Shown here piece after piece: positions 16,753 through 25,137 of a stretch of DNA of 64,000 nt (position 1 is its first letter; each line of letters opens with the position of its first letter). A program made the translations under genes and the position numbers. The notes below the pieces were generated by a model, which saw only the letters and a list, made by a program, of their open reading frames with translations, ran no database searches and was not told the origin of the DNA. The DNA comes from Planococcus glaciei (lineage in GTDB: Bacteria > Bacillota > Bacilli > Bacillales_A > Planococcaceae), in the NCBI RefSeq assembly GCF_900099655.1, contig NZ_FNDC01000001.1, positions 248,001-312,000 of the forward strand. The letters run 5' to 3'.

Positions 16753-18366
16753 TTAATATGGTTCTGCTTCGTGCCCTTTTGCAGCTGCGCCTTGTGCTAC
16801 TTTGTTGGCTGCCGGCTTGCCGTAAACTTTAGGCTCTCCAGCTTTCATTTCTTCATTCGCTTTGATCTTCTGTTCCATGTTTTCACGGACACGGCGGCCG
16901 TAGTCTTCATCCGCCTGCGTGAAGTGGTGAATCATTTCTTCCTGGATTCGTGGATCGCATACCGATAATGCATCGCCCAGGTTGTTGATCAATTCTTCAC
17001 GTTCCCAATCTTCAAAGCTGCGGTATGTTTCCCCAGCCTGTCCGTAATTGTTCGTACGGTCAATCGGCTGGCTGACCACTTTGTCGTTATAAGCCGGTTC
17101 ATGAGGCGGTGCCACTTTTTCCGCTTCTTTCACGCCGCCGAGAACGGATGGCTCGTAGTTGATGTGCGGATTCGGCACATGTTCTGACGGACGGTCCATC
17201 ATGCCGCCGTACTGGTTCGTTGCGACACGTTTTTTCGGTGCGTTGACTGGCAGTTGCAGATAGTTCGCCCCTACCCGGTAGCGCTGCGTATCGGAATACG
17301 AGAACGTACGCCCTTGCAGCATTTTGTCATCCGAGAAGTCAAGTCCGTCTACAAGTACCCCCGTACCGAATGCAGCCTGCTCGATTTCAGCATGGTAGTT
17401 TTCCGGATTGCGGTTCAAGACCATTTTACCGACAGGAAGGAACGGGAATTGATCCTGCGGCCATAATTTGGTGTCATCCAATGGATCGAAATCAAGTTCC
17501 GCATGCTCATCATCGCTCATGATCTGAACGAACAATTCCCATTCCGGGTAATCGCCGCGTTCAATCGATTCAAACAAGTCCTGCGTGGCGTGTCCGGTGT
17601 TTTCCGCCTGGATTTCATTGGCTTCCGCCTGCGTCAAATTGCGGATGCCCTGTTTTGGCTCCCAATGGTATTTGACAAGAACTGCTTCGCCTTTGTCGTT
17701 GACCCATTTGTACGTGTTTACGCCGGATCCCTGCATATGGCGGTAAGTTGCCGGGATGCCCCATGGCGAGAACAGGAACGTAATCATATGCGTTGCTTCC
17801 GGAGAGCGGGCTACAAAGTCAAACATGCGCTCAGGATTCGGCACGTTTGAAACCGGATCGTTTTTAAAGGCGTGGATCATATCCGGGAACTTCATGGCAT
17901 CGCGGATAAAGAATATTTTTAAGTTGTTGCCGACCAAATCCCAGTTGCCGTCTTCCGTGTACATTTTCACTGCAAACCCACGCGGATCGCGAGCCGTTTC
18001 AGAAGAATGCCGTGACCCTGCTACGGTTGAAAAGCGAACCATAAGCGGCGTCTGTTTGCCGGCGCCCGAGAATACTTTCGCACGTGTGAATTTTTCTACC
18101 GGCTCATCGCCGACTTTGCCGTATGTTTCAAAATATCCAAACGCACCCGCACCGCGCGCGTGAACAATTCGTTCAGGAATTTCTTCACGGTCAAAATGCG
18201 AAATCTTTTCGATAAAATGGTAGTTTTCCAAAGTGGCTGGCCCGCGATTTCCGACCGTCCGTATATTCTGGTTGTCTTTGACTGGATGCCCTTGGCGGGT
18301 CGTTAAGGTTTCTTCGCTTTCGCCTGTGCCCATTTTGTTCTTGAAGTCTTCATTTTTTTCAGTCAT
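16753..18366 (-). CDS. Monofunctional haem catalase
   Basis: 537-residue catalase that breaks down hydrogen peroxide. The distal histidine is in [15 protein letters not shown] (about residue 65), [38 protein letters not shown] carries the catalytic Asn, and the proximal haem tyrosine is in [17 protein letters not shown]. The length is above the roughly 480 aa of small-subunit catalases but well below the 700 aa of large ones. The frame is open to 18384; ATG 18366 ([13 protein letters not shown]) has GGAGG 6 nt upstream. A sigma-B-type promoter lies 38-63 bp upstream, so it is probably part of the general stress response. Confidence 0.95.
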   Translation of the reverse strand: MTEKNEDFKNKMGTGESEETLTTRQGHPVKDNQNIRTVGNRGPATLENYHFIEKISHFDREEIPERIVHARGAGAFGYFETYGKVGDEPVEKFTRAKVFSGAGKQTPLMVRFSTVAGSRHSSETARDPRGFAVKMYTEDGNWDLVGNNLKIFFIRDAMKFPDMIHAFKNDPVSNVPNPERMFDFVARSPEATHMITFLFSPWGIPATYRHMQGSGVNTYKWVNDKGEAVLVKYHWEPKQGIRNLTQAEANEIQAENTGHATQDLFESIERGDYPEWELFVQIMSDDEHAELDFDPLDDTKLWPQDQFPFLPVGKMVLNRNPENYHAEIEQAAFGTGVLVDGLDFSDDKMLQGRTFSYSDTQRYRVGANYLQLPVNAPKKRVATNQYGGMMDRPSEHVPNPHINYEPSVLGGVKEAEKVAPPHEPAYNDKVVSQPIDRTNNYGQAGETYRSFEDWEREELINNLGDALSVCDPRIQEEMIHHFTQADEDYGRRVRENMEQKIKANEEMKAGEPKVYGKPAANKVAQGAAAKGHEAEPY

Positions 18367-18403
18367 GAAAATCCTCCTCCACAATAGTCTATCAACCTAT
18401 AAT

Positions 18404-18429
18404 CTTCCCATTTCCAGAAAAAATTAAAC
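18404..18429 (-). promoter_or_regulatory. Sigma-B-type promoter of catalase
   Basis: On the minus strand GTTTAA, 14 bp, GGGAAG. This matches the general-stress consensus GTTTAA-N12-15-GGGWAW at all of the -35 and most of the -10, and lies close upstream of the catalase start. Confidence 0.65.
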
Positions 18430-18541
18430 ATTTGAACATGGCAAAAAACGAACGGATTCCAGTGTTTTTCTTCTTGATAGACAAAACTCCTGAAATGTGA
18501 AAAACTTGAAGAAGGATTTTATTGAGAAAGCAGGGCTGGAA

Positions 18542-19729
18542 ATGAGTGTAACACTGAAAGAAAAAGGGAAATTAGACCCTTTGAAAGTATTTATTAAAGT
18601 AACGGCCGCTTTTCTGGTATCGGTCTTTTCAAGAAAGAACGAACAGAAGAAAATTGCCTTGGTCGGCGGAAATCTTGGCGAAAAATACGAAGACAATGCA
18701 GCGATTTTCCATACATACTTGCACAATCACCATGCAGACCAGGTAACTGCGTACTGGATGTATGATCCGAAGACAAGCTATGCAACGGATGGACAAATAC
18801 CTAATGCCGTGCCGCTTGGAAGCTTCCGGAACTATCTGCTGTTCTTTCAAGCGGATTACACGTTCCATGGGCATTCGCTGATGTACGACATCGCCCCTTC
18901 CGTCGATAAGTTTTTATTCCTTAACCGGAAGACAATCATTACCCACGTCAGCCACGGCATCGAAGGATTCAAAAAAATTCTGATCCAAAAAGAAGATGTG
19001 CCGCTTTTGAAACGGACCAATTACTTTAACTGCGCGTCTGTATACGAGAAAGATTTAAAGCTGAACGAATGGAAAATTCCCGCACACAAATTGATTGTGA
19101 CGGGACTGCCCCGTTTTGACCGCTACGCCCATATCAAACCGGCCAAGGAAATGAAAAACATCCTAATGATGATGACTTGGCGTGAATGGCTGTTTGATTT
19201 AAGCGAAGAAGAATTTATGCAAAGCGCTTATTTCAGAAACACGTACGGGTTGATCAGCCATTCCGGCATCCGTGAACTGATTCAGCAGAACGGCTTGAAA
19301 ATGCAGATTACGCTGCATCCTTTCATGAAGAAGTTCAAAAAGCATTTCGTCGGCTTGGCAGACCCGGCAAGCGGCATCGAGTTCCTGTCGTCGACAAACC
19401 CGTCCATTTCACAGGCGATTGTCGACAATGATATGCTGCTGACCGACATCACAAGCGTATCGTGGGACTTTTTGTATTTGAACAAACCGATCATTTTCAA
19501 TATGTTTGACCGTGACGAGTACCTGGCCCAGCGCGGCACTTATTTGAGCCTGGAAACGGATTTATACGGCTACAAAGCCGATACCATCGAGGAAGTTTAT
19601 GCTTACCTGAAGAAAATTGTCGAAGAAGGCATTACGACGAACGAATGGTTCCCGAAAGCCACTGACTACATCGATTATTTTGACCATCAGAATTGCCAGC
19701 GCCTGGCGAAAAGAGTTTTAGGCGTATAA
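18542..19729 (+). CDS. CDP-glycerol glycerophosphotransferase family protein
   Basis: About 395 residues of the TagB/TagF-like family that transfers glycerol phosphate from CDP-glycerol to wall teichoic acid or related polymers at the inner face of the membrane. The C-terminal half carries the diagnostic block LLTDITSVSWDFLYLNKPIIFNMFDRDEY and, before it, ITLHPFMKKF with the catalytic-type His; HVSHGIEGFK is a second conserved His region. The TagF N-terminal targeting domain is absent. The frame is open from a GTG at 18497 that lacks a ribosome site; ATG 18542 has AGGG 6 nt upstream and is preferred, but the start is uncertain. Monocistronic. Confidence 0.8.
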   Translation: MSVTLKEKGKLDPLKVFIKVTAAFLVSVFSRKNEQKKIALVGGNLGEKYEDNAAIFHTYLHNHHADQVTAYWMYDPKTSYATDGQIPNAVPLGSFRNYLLFFQADYTFHGHSLMYDIAPSVDKFLFLNRKTIITHVSHGIEGFKKILIQKEDVPLLKRTNYFNCASVYEKDLKLNEWKIPAHKLIVTGLPRFDRYAHIKPAKEMKNILMMMTWREWLFDLSEEEFMQSAYFRNTYGLISHSGIRELIQQNGLKMQITLHPFMKKFKKHFVGLADPASGIEFLSSTNPSISQAIVDNDMLLTDITSVSWDFLYLNKPIIFNMFDRDEYLAQRGTYLSLETDLYGYKADTIEEVYAYLKKIVEEGITTNEWFPKATDYIDYFDHQNCQRLAKRVLGV

Positions 19730-19742
19730 GAAGCATCAAGCG

Positions 19743-19786
19743 ATACGTGGAACTGCCTTTCCGATGGCAGCTCCACGTATTTTTTG
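19743..19786 (+). terminator. Terminator after the CDP-glycerol transferase gene
   Basis: ATACGTGGAACTGCC pairs with GGCAGCTCCACGTAT (one mismatch), followed by TTTTTT. Confidence 0.88.
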
Positions 19787-19879
19787 CCCTTTTAACTAAA
19801 TTGAATTTTCAATCAACTGATAATCTGGTATGCTGGAATGGCTTTATTCGCTTTAATTCTTAAACAAAGGGTGGATGGC

Positions 19880-20590
19880 ATGGCAAAAGAATTATTTTTG
19901 GAAGACAGCTATTTAAAGGCCTGCAAAGCAGAAATAACGGAGATAGACGGAGATAGAGTCATCCTTGACCAGACAGTCTTCTACCCGGCCAGCGGCGGAC
20001 AGGAAACCGATACCGGCCTGCTGATCCAGGACGGCCAGGAAGTGGCGGTAACGAACGTGAAAAAAGAAAACGGCGACATCATCCACACCGTCAGCGCCCC
20101 TGAAAAACTGAAAGTTGGACCGGTGACTGCTCAAGTGGACTGGGAACGGAGATACCCGTTGATGAAGCACCATACGCTGCTTCATGTCATTTCTGCCGTG
20201 TTCCACCAGGAGCACGAGTCGCTGTGCACCGGCAACCAGATCTATCCCGACAAAGCGCGGATCGACCTGACCGGCATCACTGAGCTCACGCCTGAAGAAA
20301 TCAATGCACTTATTGCAAAAGCTAATGAGGAACTGGCGCGCAACCATCCTGTCACCATCCGGACGTTGCCGCGGGAAGAAGCAGAAAACATTTCGGGCAT
20401 GATCAAAACCATCGTCAACTTGATCCCGGAAGCGGTCCGAGACATCCGGCTCGTCAAAATCGGCGACATCGACGAACAAGCCTGCGGCGGCACCCATGTG
20501 AAAGCGACCGGTGAAGTCGGATCGTTTGTGCTCGAGAAAACTAAAAACAAAGGAAAAGGCGTTACCCGGCTCGAAGTCCGGGCCGTTTAA
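19880..20590 (+). CDS. alaX: Alanyl-tRNA editing protein AlaX
   Basis: 236-residue stand-alone homologue of the editing and C-terminal-adjacent domains of alanyl-tRNA synthetase. It hydrolyses tRNA-Ala wrongly charged with serine or glycine. The zinc site is seen as HHTLLHVI (HxxxH) near residue 95 and CGGTHVKATGEVG near residue 208; FYPASGGQ is the usual early motif. The frame is open from 19838, but ATG 19880 follows GGGTGG at good spacing and begins MAKELFLEDSYL. It ends at a terminator shared with the convergent exonuclease gene. Confidence 0.93.
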   Translation: MAKELFLEDSYLKACKAEITEIDGDRVILDQTVFYPASGGQETDTGLLIQDGQEVAVTNVKKENGDIIHTVSAPEKLKVGPVTAQVDWERRYPLMKHHTLLHVISAVFHQEHESLCTGNQIYPDKARIDLTGITELTPEEINALIAKANEELARNHPVTIRTLPREEAENISGMIKTIVNLIPEAVRDIRLVKIGDIDEQACGGTHVKATGEVGSFVLEKTKNKGKGVTRLEVRAV

Positions 20591-20593
20591 ATG

Positions 20594-20628
20594 AAAACCA
20601 TCCCTCACGTTATGTAAGGGATGGTTTT
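20594..20628. terminator. Bidirectional terminator between alaX and exonuclease III
   Basis: AAAACCATCCCT pairs with AGGGATGGTTTT, 11-nt loop, between two convergent genes and touching both stop regions. Confidence 0.88.
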
Positions 20629-21382
20629 ATAAGGCAACGGTCAGTTCAACCGGGCAATGGTCCGATCCCCAGACGTCCCGATGAATTTTCGCACCTTTAA
20701 GCATGGGAGCCAGGCCTTCAGAAGCGATGAAATAATCAATTCGCCATCCGACGTTCTTTTCGCGGCAATTCGAGCGGTACGACCACCAGGAATAGCTGCC
20801 GGCCTGTTCCGGATAAAAATAGCGGAACGTGTCGACAAATCCGCTGTCGAGGAAATTTGTCAGTTTGCCTCTTTCTTGCGGAGTGAAGCCGGAATTTTTC
20901 AAGTTGGCCCGCGGATTTTTCAAGTCGATTTCCTGATGGGCCACATTCAAGTCGCCGCACAGAATTACCGGCTTTTTCCGGTCGAGTTCTTTTATATAGG
21001 AAAGAATGGCGTCTTCCCATTCCAGGCGGTAATCAAGCCGCAGCAAGCCGTGCTGGGAATTCGGCGTGTAGACAGTCACCACGAAATGCGTGTCGTATTC
21101 AAGCGTGATGATGCGCCCTTCTGTATCATGCTCTTCGATTCCAAGGCCGTAATAGACAGCCAGCGGCTTTTTCTTCGTAAAGACAGCAGTGCCCGAATAG
21201 CCTTTTTTCTGTGCGTAATTCCAATATGTATGGTATCCCGGAAGATCCATGTCAATCTGGCCTTCCTGCAGCTTTATTTCCTGCAGGCAGAACACATCGG
21301 CGTCCACAGCCTCAAAAAAATCCATAAACCCTTTTTTCATCACAGCCCGCAAGCCGTTGACATTCCACGAAATCAGCTTCAA
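20627..21382 (-). CDS. exoA: Exodeoxyribonuclease III
   Basis: 251-residue Mg-dependent AP endonuclease and 3'-5' exonuclease for base excision repair. Motifs in order: ISWNVNGLRAV (residues 4-14), CLQEIKLQ with the metal-binding Glu (about 33-40), VYTPNS, LCGDLNVAHQEIDL with the catalytic Asp/Asn, WSYRSNCREKNVGWRIDYF, and the terminal GSDHCPVEL containing the catalytic Asp-His pair. Normal length. AAGGT lies upstream of the ATG. Single-gene unit facing alaX. Confidence 0.95.
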   Translation of the reverse strand: MKLISWNVNGLRAVMKKGFMDFFEAVDADVFCLQEIKLQEGQIDMDLPGYHTYWNYAQKKGYSGTAVFTKKKPLAVYYGLGIEEHDTEGRIITLEYDTHFVVTVYTPNSQHGLLRLDYRLEWEDAILSYIKELDRKKPVILCGDLNVAHQEIDLKNPRANLKNSGFTPQERGKLTNFLDSGFVDTFRYFYPEQAGSYSWWSYRSNCREKNVGWRIDYFIASEGLAPMLKGAKIHRDVWGSDHCPVELTVAL

Positions 21383-21590
21383 AACACTTACCTTCTTTCA
21401 TTCAGATACTCTCAGTTTATCGAAAGATCCAGCCTCTCTCAAACAAAGCGTTTTCCTCAAGAGAGGCGTTACAGTTAATTGCCATCCATAATAAAATTTT
21501 GTAAAATTTCAGTGAATTTGATAAATGGTGCATCATTTTCGCCTGCCTTCTTGTACAATGGATTTATCTGGTACTTAAGGGGAATGAGAC

Positions 21591-22868
21591 ATGAAAAAAT
21601 TCACCAAGGAAGAGAAAAGCTGGGCGTTTTACGACTGGGGAAGTTCCGCTTATTCCATCATTATCACCACCGCTGTCTTTCCATTGTTCTATAAAAATGC
21701 GGCCACTGAGGCAGGCGTCAGCCTGTCGGATTCCACCGCTTATCTCGGCTATACCATTGCCATCTTCACGTTCATCCTAGCGCTGATCGGCCCTATTTTA
21801 GGGACGCTTGCCGATTACGAAGGCATGAAGCGAAAATTCTTTACAGCGTTTTTCCTGCTCGGCACCATTTCCACGGCGATGCTGGCGTTCATCCCAAGCG
21901 ACAATTGGCTGATGCTGCTCGTGTGCTACACGTTTGCCGCGCTTGGCGCGACGGGTGCCAATGTGTTTTATGACGCCTTTATCGTAGATGTCACCACGGA
22001 AAAACGGATGAACAATGTCTCCGCATTCGGCTACGGCCTCGGCTATATCGGATCGACGATTCCCTTCATCCTGTCAATTGCCGTGATCCTTTTAGCAAGC
22101 AACGCCGTGATCCCGATTTCAACGATCAACGCAAGCCGCATCGCATTTCTGCTGACGGCCATCTGGTGGGTGGCGTTCTCACTGCCCCTGTTCCGCAATG
22201 TGCGTCAGCGCTATTTTATCGAGAAAGAACCGAATCCGGTGGCGCAAAGCTTCAAGCGCCTCAGCAAAACCATCCGGGAAATCCGCCAATACCGTGCACT
22301 GTTCCTGTTTTTGCTGGCTTATTTCTTCTATATCGACGGCGTCGGCACGATCATCTCGATGTCCACCGCTTACGGGACGGATCTTGGGCTGTCGTCGACC
22401 AGTCTGCTGATTGTCCTGTTTGTGACCCAAGTAGTGGCCGCGCCGTTCGCCATTTTGTACGGCCGCCTGTCGGAGCGCTTTACCGGCAAGAAAATGCTGT
22501 ACGTCGGAATATGCGTGTATATTGTCGTCTGCATCTATGCCTTTTTCCTGGAAACGATCACCGATTTCTGGATTCTGGCAATGCTTGTCGCCACCAGCCA
22601 AGGCGGCATCCAGGCACTTAGCCGCTCGTATTTCGGGAAACTTGTACCCAAAGAAAACTCCAATGAATTTTTCGGTTTCTACAATATCTTCGGCAAATTT
22701 GCCGCAATTCTGGGACCGCTTCTGGTAGCTGTCACTTCGCAGATTACCGGGAATTCCAGCATGGGCGTCTTCAGCCTCGTCGTCTTATTTGTCATCGGCC
22801 TCGTGATTCTGTCGCGTGTCCCGGAACCGGTTCCGCATGCACCGGTCGATGAAGTCGCACCTGATTGA
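21591..22868 (+). CDS. UMF1-family MFS transporter
   Basis: 425-residue integral membrane protein with about 12 helices, of the UMF1/Atg22-like branch of the major facilitator superfamily. The N terminus KSWAFYDWGSSAYSIIITTAVFPLFY is diagnostic (DWANSA(F/Y) type motif), and the repeat SQGGIQALSRSYFGKLVPKENSNEFFGFYNIFGKFAAILGP is the second family signature. Relatives are called amino-acid effluxers by analogy to yeast Atg22, but the bacterial substrate is unknown. GGGG lies 8 nt upstream of the ATG. It ends at a strong terminator, beyond which a 21-bp repeat array begins. Confidence 0.92.
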   Translation: MKKFTKEEKSWAFYDWGSSAYSIIITTAVFPLFYKNAATEAGVSLSDSTAYLGYTIAIFTFILALIGPILGTLADYEGMKRKFFTAFFLLGTISTAMLAFIPSDNWLMLLVCYTFAALGATGANVFYDAFIVDVTTEKRMNNVSAFGYGLGYIGSTIPFILSIAVILLASNAVIPISTINASRIAFLLTAIWWVAFSLPLFRNVRQRYFIEKEPNPVAQSFKRLSKTIREIRQYRALFLFLLAYFFYIDGVGTIISMSTAYGTDLGLSSTSLLIVLFVTQVVAAPFAILYGRLSERFTGKKMLYVGICVYIVVCIYAFFLETITDFWILAMLVATSQGGIQALSRSYFGKLVPKENSNEFFGFYNIFGKFAAILGPLLVAVTSQITGNSSMGVFSLVVLFVIGLVILSRVPEPVPHAPVDEVAPD

Positions 22869-22875
22869 TTGTTGG

Positions 22876-22912
22876 AAAAGCCGATCCGGCGCTTGCCGGG
22901 TCGGCTTTTTTT
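22876..22912 (+). terminator. Terminator after the UMF1 transporter
   Basis: AAAAGCCGATCCGGC pairs with GCCGGGTCGGCTTTT (one G-T pair) and a T run follows. Confidence 0.9.
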
Positions 22913-22916
22913 ATGA

Positions 22917-23000
22917 GTTGGGCGTAACCCGGTGAAAGACGGGCATAAACTTGATGGAGTTGGACATATCTTATTCGCAGTTGGGCATAAAGCCGCCCGA
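22917..23000 (+). repeat. Tandem array of four 21-bp units (array A1)
   Basis: Units begin at 22917, 22938, 22959 and 22980, exactly 21 bp apart. The conserved core is GTTGGGCATAA (observed GTTGGGCGTAA, GACGGGCATAA, GTTGGACATAT, GTTGGGCATAA); the other ten bases vary. It lies between the UMF1 terminator and the first NERD gene, 130 bp upstream of that gene's start. Its core shares G-N-N-C-R-T-A-A with the other three arrays in the window. Confidence 0.8.
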
Positions 23001-23129
23001 GCTCCTAATGGGACTTGCCAATTCTCATTTTTGCGCCTTTTTCCGGTTCCAAATATTTATTATGGGAAGAAGTATAGCCACTCTCTTTCTTGCATGTTAA
23101 GGTTTTATTTAAAAAATGGAGGGATGGCT

Positions 23130-24128
23130 TTGATTTTGAAAACAAGAGGAGTTTCGCTCGAACGGGAGCGGCTCGAGGTGCTGCTCCGGCGGCTGCCGAA
23201 AACGCATGCTTTATACAAGGATGCAAAAGAAGATTACTACAACGATTCCGCCGGGATTGGCGGCGAACAGCGTTTCGATGATTATGTGGCTTCCAGCCGG
23301 TTGCCCTATCCCCATATTTTTCTTCATAATGTGTCATTGAGGTCTTTTCAGGCTTTCCAATTGGATTCGCTGATGATTACGCCGTGGTGCCTTTATATCT
23401 TCGAAGTCAAAAACATGAGCGGCCGCCTCCGCTTCCAGCAATCTCCCCTGCAGCTTATCCAGACCAAAGATGACGGCAGCATCATTGGCCGCAAAAGCCC
23501 CATCGAGCAGATCGACACCAACGAATGGCTGTTGGATGAATGGCTCCGAGCTTCCGGTGTCTCTTTGCCGATCCGCTCTGTGCTGGTCCTTTCCTATCCG
23601 AAACAAATACCCGAAAACGTCCCTGACACCCACACCATTCTGTTTTCCCACCAGTTGCCGATGTTCCTCAACAAACTCCGCAGTGAATCAGCAGTTACGG
23701 ATCTTAGTGAAATGGCCAAGCTGGCGAATAAAATTCTGGCTGCGCATTCGGATTATGTACCCAAACCGATCTGCAGCAATCCGGCCTACCCGCTGCAGGC
23801 GATGATCCGCGGCGTATGGTGCGTGGCATGCGGGCGGATCGGCATGAAGCGGACTTACGGCACCTGGCTGTGTCCATTCTGCGGGGAATCCGATAAACAT
23901 GCGCATGTCCAGGCCATTCAAGACTGGCACCGGCTGACCGGCGGGCCGATCACGAACCGGATGTGCCGGGAAGTGCTGCAGATTGAGGACCGCCATTTGG
24001 CTAAACGGCTTTTGCGTGATATGGACTTGAAGAAAAAGGGGACTTTTAAGGGTGCAAAATACGTTTTGGAGACGAGTTGCTCGTATATGCACCGTAGTTG
24101 CTCATATATGACTCAAAGTTGCTCGTAA
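23130..24128 (+). CDS. NERD nuclease-domain protein with zinc ribbon, copy 1
   Basis: 332 residues. The NERD domain (about 35-150) has the nuclease-type residues in order: GIGGEQ with E46, QLDSLMI with D79, and FEVKN with E92 and K94, as in PD-(D/E)xK folds. A zinc ribbon follows with C231, C234, C248 and C251, then a helical, possibly winged-helix, C-terminal domain (ITNRMCREVLQIEDRHLAKRLLRDM). The start is TTG 23130 because GGAGGG ends 6 nt upstream; the ATG at 23124 abuts that site. The last 17 residues (SCSYMHR, SCSYMTQ, SCS) are translated from the 21-bp repeat array at 24076 and look like an acquired tail. Function unknown; a DNA-processing enzyme is inferred. Confidence 0.82.
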   Translation: MILKTRGVSLERERLEVLLRRLPKTHALYKDAKEDYYNDSAGIGGEQRFDDYVASSRLPYPHIFLHNVSLRSFQAFQLDSLMITPWCLYIFEVKNMSGRLRFQQSPLQLIQTKDDGSIIGRKSPIEQIDTNEWLLDEWLRASGVSLPIRSVLVLSYPKQIPENVPDTHTILFSHQLPMFLNKLRSESAVTDLSEMAKLANKILAAHSDYVPKPICSNPAYPLQAMIRGVWCVACGRIGMKRTYGTWLCPFCGESDKHAHVQAIQDWHRLTGGPITNRMCREVLQIEDRHLAKRLLRDMDLKKKGTFKGAKYVLETSCSYMHRSCSYMTQSCS

Positions 24129-24159
24129 CACACCTGCAGACGCTCGTAAATGAAAACAT
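24076..24159 (+). repeat. Tandem array of four 21-bp units (array A2)
   Basis: Units begin at 24076, 24097, 24118 and 24139, exactly 21 bp apart, with core GTTGCTCGTATATG (variants GTTGCTCATATATG, GTTGCTCGTAACAC, GACGCTCGTAAATG). The first two and a half units lie inside the NERD-1 coding frame and give a 7-residue repeat; the stop codon is within unit three. Confidence 0.8.
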
Positions 24160-24160
24160 A

Positions 24161-24198
24161 AAAAACCCAGCAGCCATTTCAGCGGCTGCCGGGTTTTT
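24161..24198 (-). terminator. Terminator after the YtxH-type stress protein
   Basis: AAAAACCC and GCAGCC pair with GGCTGC and GGGTTTTT around a small bulge. The hairpin is convergent between NERD-1 and the stress gene and probably serves both. Confidence 0.82.
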
Positions 24199-24204
24199 CA
24201 ACGC

Positions 24205-25047
24205 TTATTTTTTGTTGTTTTTATTTGCTTCAGTGGAAACGATTGTAGCGCCGCCTGATGCATTTGTTGTTACATCTGCATCGCCAAGCTCTACTACTTC
24301 AATCGAGCCTTTTTCTTTAGAAGATTCTTTTTCCGCTTTTTTGATTTCTTTTTCAGCTTGCTTTTCAGCTTTTTCGTGCTCTTTTTGCGCCTTTTCTTCA
24401 GCTTTCGCTTCTTGTTTGACGACTTTTTCCTGCTTTTTCAGTTCTTTTGTTTCCTGCATTTCCTGGCGTTTCGCTTTCAAATTGTCCACTGGGCCTTTAA
24501 CTTTTTCTTTGACGGTGCTTGTGACACCGCTTGTTTTTTCTTTAGCTTGCCCCAGCGTGCCTTTCGCTTTCTCGGTAACGCCGCTTGTCTTTTCTTTCAC
24601 TTGGCCGACAGTGCCTTTGGCTTTTTCCGTAACGCCGCCAAGCTTTTCTTTCGTGTCGGAAGTTTTTTCTTTTACAACCGCCTGCATTTCTTTGCCGCTC
24701 TTCGGAGTCAATAAGAGACCGGCTGCTGCGCCGACAATGGCTCCAGTTGCTGCACCTTTAAGGAATGAACTGCCGGTGATTCCGCCGCTTGAAGGCGGTG
24801 CCGGGATTTTGCCGATGCGGACAAGGCGTTCTTCCACTTCATCGACGATTTCTTCCAACGTGCGGCCTTTTGCTTCAACAAGAGGAACATTCATGTGAAA
24901 ATCCGTTAAGTCCTCTTTGTCTCTGACGACTACACAGTCATAATCCATCGCTTCTGTTTTATCACCCAACATTTCAGCTTCGTAGCCTCTTTTTTGCAAT
25001 GCTTCTTTTACAGATGTAAATGGTTCTTCTACTGCAATTTTCACCAT
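24205..25047 (-). CDS. General stress protein with YflT-like and YtxH-like domains and LEA-like tail
   Basis: 280 residues. Residues 1-75 resemble the YflT/GSP17M-type domain (MVKIAVEEPFTSVKEALQKRGYEAEML). SSFLKGAATGAIVGAAAGLLLTPKSGKE at about 90-118 is a YtxH motif with one hydrophobic glycine-rich segment. The rest is lysine- and glutamate-rich, with near-identical repeats (GVTEKAKGTVGQVKEKTS, GVTEKAKGTLGQAKEKTS, GVTSTVKEKVKG), then a charged coiled coil. Such tails recall LEA proteins that protect against drying or freezing. The frame is open to 25116; ATG 25047 is chosen, with AAGGAG about 11 nt upstream. A sigma-B-like promoter precedes it. Confidence 0.82.
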   Translation of the reverse strand: MVKIAVEEPFTSVKEALQKRGYEAEMLGDKTEAMDYDCVVVRDKEDLTDFHMNVPLVEAKGRTLEEIVDEVEERLVRIGKIPAPPSSGGITGSSFLKGAATGAIVGAAAGLLLTPKSGKEMQAVVKEKTSDTKEKLGGVTEKAKGTVGQVKEKTSGVTEKAKGTLGQAKEKTSGVTSTVKEKVKGPVDNLKAKRQEMQETKELKKQEKVVKQEAKAEEKAQKEHEKAEKQAEKEIKKAEKESSKEKGSIEVVELGDADVTTNASGGATIVSTEANKNNKK

Positions 25048-25087
25048 AATCTTGTCCACTCCTTTTTGAAATGTGTTTATCCCTGTA

Positions 25088-25114
25088 TTTCCCCCTAATT
25101 CCTTACAACTAAAC
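25088..25114 (-). promoter_or_regulatory. Sigma-B-like promoter of the YtxH-type stress gene
   Basis: On the minus strand GTTTAG, 15 bp, GGGAAA, close to the general-stress consensus and 41 bp upstream of the start codon. Confidence 0.5.
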
Positions 25115-25137
25115 ACATTGCGGAGAATGAAATATTT

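Noticed and set aside
22917..23000. CRISPR array reading of the tandem repeats (also at 24076, 33571 and 47891)
   Set aside because: Units are only 20-21 bp in total, with a core of about 11-14 bp and no unique spacers of 25-40 bp; no cas genes are present.
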